Source: Marine Group I thaumarchaeote
GTDB lineage: Archaea; Thermoproteota; Nitrososphaeria; Nitrososphaerales; Nitrosopumilaceae
DNA length: 64,000 bases
Direction: 5' to 3'
NCBI GenBank assembly: GCA_013390745.1
Contig: JACASX010000002.1
Coordinates: forward strand, 1 to 64,000
In this document: one piece after another, positions 60,248 through 64,000 of the stretch
Position numbering within the stretch: the stretch's first letter is position 1
Layout of the letters: each line of letters begins with the position of its first letter
Program-made: the position numbers and the translations under genes
Notes under the pieces: model-generated
Told to the model about the DNA's origin: nothing
The model's database searches: none
Seen by the model: only the letters and a program-made list of their open reading frames with translations

Positions 60248-60279
60248 TTTCTCACTTTCTCAGATCTAATTTCTACAGT

Positions 60280-60290
60280 CTTTATAAACC
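60280..60290 (-). promoter_or_regulatory. TATA-like box of tfb
   Basis: On the minus strand GTTTATAAAG lies about 33-43 nt upstream of the tfb ATG, leaving a short leader. Confidence 0.4.
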
Positions 60291-60310
60291 ATGTACTAAA
60301 GGCTTCGGTC

Positions 60311-60320
60311 TATATTTATA
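60311..60320 (+). promoter_or_regulatory. TATA-like box of secreted repeat protein gene
   Basis: TATATTTATA is centred about 27 nt before the ATG at 60342, fitting a leaderless transcript and supporting that start over a GTG at 60360. Confidence 0.45.
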
Positions 60321-60341
60321 CAGAAATATTGGCTGAAAGTA

Positions 60342-61943
60342 ATGTTTGCGTGTTTTGAGGTGAAATGTCAAGGCGTTTTATGCTTTAGTTTGATGACTTG
60401 TATGCTATTGTTTTCTTCGATTTCCGAGTCATATGGTCATGGTCTAGGCTACGAAATTATGCCACCAGAAATGCTTGGTTCAAAATTAGTTTCGCTTGAA
60501 ATATCATCTGACACTTGGCCTGATGAATATACAAAAGAAATATCCTTTGCCTTGTTTGAAACGGATACTGGTGTTGCGGTCAAGAATGTTACATATTTCG
60601 TTATGCTAACAAAACAAAATGAAGTGTTGTTTGACATAATAAGCCAAAGAGATGATGGTGTCTTTGTTTTAAAACTGCATACAACAGAAGATGAACAAAT
60701 CACAGTTGAGGAAGAAGATTCTAATTTTTTCGGCTCTTTGCTTGGTGGAAGCAAAATTGTTAATGTTAAAGGAAATGTATTTGGTTCGGGAGGACTATAC
60801 GATTTTAAAGTTATTATAACTACTGGTGATGATTACTCGAATGTTCTTTCTCCTCCACTGGATTATGATGTAGGGATTTCATTTTTGGACAAAACTTCTC
60901 ATAGTATCAATGACATAAATTTTGGACAGCAGAAGATGAGCGTTATAACATATTATGAATTGATTAATGATGATTTCACCTACGACCAAAACAAAAGGAT
61001 GATTAGTTATTCCATGCCATTTGATTGGTCTGAAAAAAATATTCTGGTGACTTCGGTTATGCATCAGGAGATTATAATTCCAAAAACCTTTGGTGATTTA
61101 ATGGTGAAAAGCTTTTCAGTAAATGTGAATGGGTTTCAAGTACCTGACGGTGTAATAACAATTGATGATTTTTCAGCAGAAAACAGAGTTGCTCATATCG
61201 TATTGAATCAAAATGATATTTTAGAACTGTCAAAGAAAATAGATGGCTTTTCCAACAAAATGGATTTTTCTATAATGCCATCAGCGGATAATCTGCCACT
61301 AACTACAATGACGGAAAATGCACAGTTCAAACTAAATCTGAGCTGGGAGCCTCAAAGCATAAAATCTGGTTCAACAACTGCGTTTTACTTCGAGATTTTA
61401 GATGCGTTCTATGTAGATAGGCAAGTTTCTGTCAGCTATGATTTATCCATATTTCATGATGGTGAGGAGATTGGGCAAGTAAGTACTGTTAGTGTTGACA
61501 TGGGACTTAATGTGATAGAATTTGATGTCCCAGATGATGTTAGTGGGGTAGTGACATTACAGTTTGAAAACTTGAATGGAAGTAATCTCGCTGACGCAAC
61601 TTTTCCAGTAGTTGTAAACAGAATTAACATTGATGAAACATCAATACCTGCTTGGATTAAGAATAATGCTGGTTGGTGGGCAACAGACCAAATTGATGAC
61701 TCTGCATTTCTGCAAGGAATTCAGTACTTGATCCAGGAAGAAATTATGATTATCCCCCCTACTGAAACGTCTAATGATTCCGATGCAATTCCAGATGCTG
61801 GACAACGAGCACAGGCATTTGATCAGCGTGTACCTGCTTGGATTAAGAATAATGCTGGTTGGTGGGCAACAGACCAAATTGATGACTCGTCATTCCTGCA
61901 AGGAATTCAGTATCTAGTACAAAAAGGGATTATAGTTGTCTAG
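60342..61943 (+). CDS. Secreted protein with C-terminal PAWIKNNAGWW repeats
   Basis: 533 aa with an N-terminal signal (hydrophobic CFSLMTCMLLFSSIS, ending near SYGHG), a long beta-sandwich-like extracellular region, and two copies of PAWIKNNAGWWATDQIDDS-FLQGIQYL near the C-terminus (~435 and ~497). This ~35-residue unit recurs in many surface proteins of ammonia-oxidising archaea and is probably a cell-surface module. There is no anchor helix at the C-terminus. It converges on kamA with a 4-nt overlap. Confidence 0.82.
   Translation: MFACFEVKCQGVLCFSLMTCMLLFSSISESYGHGLGYEIMPPEMLGSKLVSLEISSDTWPDEYTKEISFALFETDTGVAVKNVTYFVMLTKQNEVLFDIISQRDDGVFVLKLHTTEDEQITVEEEDSNFFGSLLGGSKIVNVKGNVFGSGGLYDFKVIITTGDDYSNVLSPPLDYDVGISFLDKTSHSINDINFGQQKMSVITYYELINDDFTYDQNKRMISYSMPFDWSEKNILVTSVMHQEIIIPKTFGDLMVKSFSVNVNGFQVPDGVITIDDFSAENRVAHIVLNQNDILELSKKIDGFSNKMDFSIMPSADNLPLTTMTENAQFKLNLSWEPQSIKSGSTTAFYFEILDAFYVDRQVSVSYDLSIFHDGEEIGQVSTVSVDMGLNVIEFDVPDDVSGVVTLQFENLNGSNLADATFPVVVNRINIDETSIPAWIKNNAGWWATDQIDDSAFLQGIQYLIQEEIMIIPPTETSNDSDAIPDAGQRAQAFDQRVPAWIKNNAGWWATDQIDDSSFLQGIQYLVQKGIIVV
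61646..61912. repeat. Direct repeat encoding PAWIKNNAGWW modules
   Basis: Copies at 61646-61726 and 61832-61912 (186-bp offset). The first 57 bases are identical, the rest has a few changes, consistent with recent duplication or conversion. Confidence 0.9.
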
Positions 61944-63289
61944 GCAGTTTTTGTGTATTTTGTTTTAAGCTCATCTTCAAAGAAGAATTTTTCTCCAAAG
62001 GCAGGCTCTAAATCATCAAGCCAGATTGCATTTTCATCGTACTTTGCAAAGAATGGCACGCCTACCCATTCTGACTCTCTGCCTTGTAATAGCTGTAATA
62101 CTATCACTTTCTGTCCATTAATTTCTGACACGCCGAGAACATGCACCTTGCCTGGAGTAGCTGACATGCTTGGTCCTCTAACGGTTCTTGCCAAACCACT
62201 AACTTTTCTAAATGCAGTTCTAAAGATCTTTTCTGCCTTTACAAGAGGCACCCCGAAATACTGTTGGGCACCTGTATCTCTAACAACAAACATGTAGTAT
62301 GGTATACAACCCAATGAAACCTGTTTTTGCCACATCTTTGCCCACATGTCTGCATCATCATTTATGTGAGCCAAAATAGGTGATTGAGTTCTGATTTGAG
62401 CACCAGTATTTCTTATGCGTTTGATTGCTTCCTTTATTGGATCCGTTGAAAGCTCAACAAGATGATTAAAGTGAGCCATTATCGCCAAGTGTGTTCCGCT
62501 TTTTACTATTTTTTCAAAATTTTTCAGAGTTTCATCAGCATCAGAATCGGTTAAAAATTTGTAAGGCCAGTAAGAGACAGCCTTAGTCCCAATCCTAATT
62601 GTCTTAAGGTTGGGTAATTTGGCGTCAAGCAAGGCATCAGTATAAACAGAAAACATGCTGGCCTTCATAATCATAGGATCTCCACCAGTAAACAAAACGT
62701 CCGATATTTCTGGATGCTCTTTTAGATACTGTATTAACTGCTCACCCTCTCTCATTGCAAATTTCATCTCATCCATGCCAACAAACTGCGGCCATCGAAA
62801 ACAGAAGGTGCAGTAAGCATGACATGTTTGGCTCTGGCTTGGGAAGAAGAGGCAAGTTTCATCATACTTATGCTGCATTCCATAAAGTTTTGTTCCATCC
62901 TTTAGCTCTGGAACATTGAGTTCCATCTGACCAGCTGGATGAGGATTTAATTGCAAACGACATTCGTTTGCAACACGTGCAATTTCTTTTTTATCTGCTC
63001 CACTTCTCAAAGTGCTTGCCATCTTATCATAATGCTCAGGAATCAACATGCCTTTCTGAGGAAATGTTAGAACATACATAGGATCATTTGGAACGTTATC
63101 CCAGTCAATAAGCTGCTCAACGACATAATTGTTCGTCTTAAAAGGAAGTACGTTGCCAACAACTTCCATTTGAAATTGTGTTTCCTCTGACATTTGCTGA
63201 ATTTGTGGAATGGTACGAAAATTTATCAAAGTATAAGTCTTGATCGAGGTGGTTTCGTCTACTGACCAAAGTGCTTGCTGTTCTGTCAT
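61940..63289 (-). CDS. kamA: KamA-family radical SAM aminomutase
   Basis: 449 aa, with the cluster motif CHAYCTFCFRW (C156, C160, C163), TGGDPMIM, and a PLP-Lys candidate in SATPGKVHVLG. It resembles lysine 2,3-aminomutase, which makes beta-lysine, an osmolyte precursor. The N-terminal ~140 residues are longer than in bacterial enzymes, so glutamate 2,3-aminomutase or another substrate remains possible. No partner acetyltransferase is adjacent. Confidence 0.85.
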   Translation of the reverse strand: MTEQQALWSVDETTSIKTYTLINFRTIPQIQQMSEETQFQMEVVGNVLPFKTNNYVVEQLIDWDNVPNDPMYVLTFPQKGMLIPEHYDKMASTLRSGADKKEIARVANECRLQLNPHPAGQMELNVPELKDGTKLYGMQHKYDETCLFFPSQSQTCHAYCTFCFRWPQFVGMDEMKFAMREGEQLIQYLKEHPEISDVLFTGGDPMIMKASMFSVYTDALLDAKLPNLKTIRIGTKAVSYWPYKFLTDSDADETLKNFEKIVKSGTHLAIMAHFNHLVELSTDPIKEAIKRIRNTGAQIRTQSPILAHINDDADMWAKMWQKQVSLGCIPYYMFVVRDTGAQQYFGVPLVKAEKIFRTAFRKVSGLARTVRGPSMSATPGKVHVLGVSEINGQKVIVLQLLQGRESEWVGVPFFAKYDENAIWLDDLEPAFGEKFFFEDELKTKYTKTA

Positions 63290-63370
63290 TACTTATTTTA
63301 TCACATAACATTGTTAAAGCTTGATAAAAAATGGCAAAATAGGCACGAATTTTTGTTTTCTAGGCATGTA

Positions 63371-63380
63371 AATTTATAAA
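63371..63380 (+). promoter_or_regulatory. TATA-like element before the last gene
   Basis: AATTTATAAA lies ~86-95 nt before the ATG at 63466 in the divergent gap between kamA and the membrane protein gene. If used, it leaves a leader of ~60 nt. No other feature was seen in this gap. Confidence 0.3.
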
Positions 63381-63465
63381 AAATTTTGATTGGTGCTTAA
63401 ATAACTACTGACTGATTGGTATAATTCTGAGATTCAGCCTAATTTTTGATTAGTGAACAGGGAAA

Positions 63466-64000
63466 ATGGTTGAGGAAGGAGTTACGGAGATTTCTGTAGG
63501 AGAATTTGAAACAATTCCTCAGATTCTAGCTTCTTCAGAGTCTCTTCAACTAGCATTTGTTTTTTTAATCGTTGGTATGGTAGTTATCGGAATAATTTAC
63601 CGTAAATTTTCTCATTGGATTTCATCTCAAAAATTCAACTATACGCGACCACATTTTTCTCGATTTGTTCGTAAGGCAGTGCTACCATTTTTTGCATTAG
63701 CTTTAGTATCATCCATTAATGTATACATACAAACTACGGAGCTATTTGAGGCAGAGAATTTAACTGAGGGCACAGGTGAATTAGATCCTGCTGAAAAATT
63801 CGCAAAAATTCTTAATTCCATTAACATATTAGTAATTGGTTGGACAATATCACACCTAATTCCAATTGCTTTAACAAAACGTGATAAATCGATTCTGGAA
63901 AGACAAGATTACCAAAACTGGTATAACATGCAAGGATTTTCAGACGATGATGATTTATTCCACAAATGCTTCAAGTGGGTTCCACCCCAAACAACTCCTT
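63466..64000 (+). CDS. Membrane protein, MscS-like N-terminal part (3' end outside window)
   Basis: 178 codons are visible from an ATG preceded by CAGGGAA; the frame is open at the window end. Three hydrophobic helices (FVFLIVGMVVIGIIY, AVLPFFALALVSSINV and ILNSINILVIGWTISHLI) are joined by basic loops. The overall pattern, including FVRKAVLPFF and a helix before an acidic loop, fits mechanosensitive channel (MscS-type) proteins of thaumarchaea, but the diagnostic pore helix would lie beyond the window. Confidence 0.6.
   Translation, partial: MVEEGVTEISVGEFETIPQILASSESLQLAFVFLIVGMVVIGIIYRKFSHWISSQKFNYTRPHFSRFVRKAVLPFFALALVSSINVYIQTTELFEAENLTEGTGELDPAEKFAKILNSINILVIGWTISHLIPIALTKRDKSILERQDYQNWYNMQGFSDDDDLFHKCFKWVPPQTTP

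Noticed and set aside
1-64000. CRISPR array or insertion sequence
   Set aside because: No regularly spaced repeats with unique spacers, no transposase-like frames and no terminal inverted repeats were found; the only mobile-like structure is the tRNA-flanked cassette.

Overview
The window is a gene-dense, AT-rich chromosomal segment of a member of the Nitrososphaerota (Thaumarchaeota), most likely of the marine Nitrosopumilales type. The evidence is a mix of archaeal information-processing genes (TFB, aIF2 alpha and gamma, S6e, Nop10, PriS/PriL, RPA, RadB, Lhr helicase, an Sm-like protein) with families typical of this phylum: CdvB/ESCRT-III paralogues, a near-complete anaerobic-type cobalamin pathway, a bacterial-type MetK, aconitase-X type mevalonate-phosphate dehydratase, and secreted proteins with PAWIKNNAGWW repeats. 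No ammonia-oxidation genes are present, so the lineage call is inference from gene content. Genes are packed on both strands and no gap exceeds about 200 bases. GTG and TTG starts are common, and many starts lie about 27 nt from a TATA-like box, which suggests leaderless transcripts.

Layout. 1-2.3 kb: the end of a DUF354-type protein, tRNA-Gln and an ABC-2 exporter. 2.4-8.8 kb: RPA, Lhr helicase with an overlapping membrane microprotein, RadB, an Sm-like protein and MetK. 8.8-15.4 kb: an NAD-dependent epimerase-like protein, then the first cobalamin block (cbiD, cbiG, cbiX, cbiC; cbiA on the opposite strand; the corrinoid adenosyltransferase). 15.4-19.2 kb: translation genes (aIF2 alpha, Nop10, aIF2 gamma, S6e) plus PEBP, a PIN protein and a zinc ribbon. 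19.2-20.1 kb: a tRNA-Gly gene whose promoter and 5' half are duplicated around one methyltransferase gene. 20.1-28.3 kb: a glutamine amidotransferase, UPF0182, primase subunits, endonuclease IV and glycyl-tRNA synthetase. 28.4-32.0 kb: a CdvB paralogue, a MurI-like protein lacking both catalytic cysteines, and the second cobalamin block (cbiF, cbiL, cbiT). 32-36.3 kb: a membrane protein, RqcH, and the two subunits of phosphomevalonate dehydratase.

36.3-38.6 kb holds three adjacent zinc-ribbon genes that share a short acidic/aromatic motif; the third is interrupted by a TGA exactly where a zinc-binding cysteine is expected. 38.6-44.4 kb: endonuclease III, a secreted protein, ATP sulfurylase and APS/PAPS reductase, a ThiI-like THUMP protein without a PP-loop, and a GT-B glycosyltransferase. 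44.4-52.1 kb: a candidate structured RNA, small proteins, an SDR, a flippase-like protein with a C2H2 finger, homoserine kinase, and the 7-deazaguanine genes queC, folE and queE. 52.4-56.4 kb is an accessory-looking block: a soluble winged helix protein, a membrane-anchored winged helix protein and a secreted helical protein in one tight operon, followed by an acidic coiled-coil protein, a zinc-ribbon microprotein and a second CdvB paralogue. 56.5-64 kb: small membrane proteins, a hemerythrin-like protein, a CPA1 antiporter, TFB, a secreted repeat protein, KamA, and the start of a membrane protein cut by the window end.

The coherent pathways are corrinoid synthesis and adenosylation (two blocks), assimilatory sulfate reduction (sat-cysH), 7-deazaguanine synthesis for archaeosine (queC, folE, queE), the archaeal mevalonate branch, and replication/repair. 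The most unusual items are the tRNA-flanked methyltransferase cassette, the TGA-interrupted zinc-ribbon gene and its motif-sharing neighbours, the membrane-HTH operon, and the enzyme homologues that have lost catalytic residues (MurI-like, ThiI-like, CbiX N-half).
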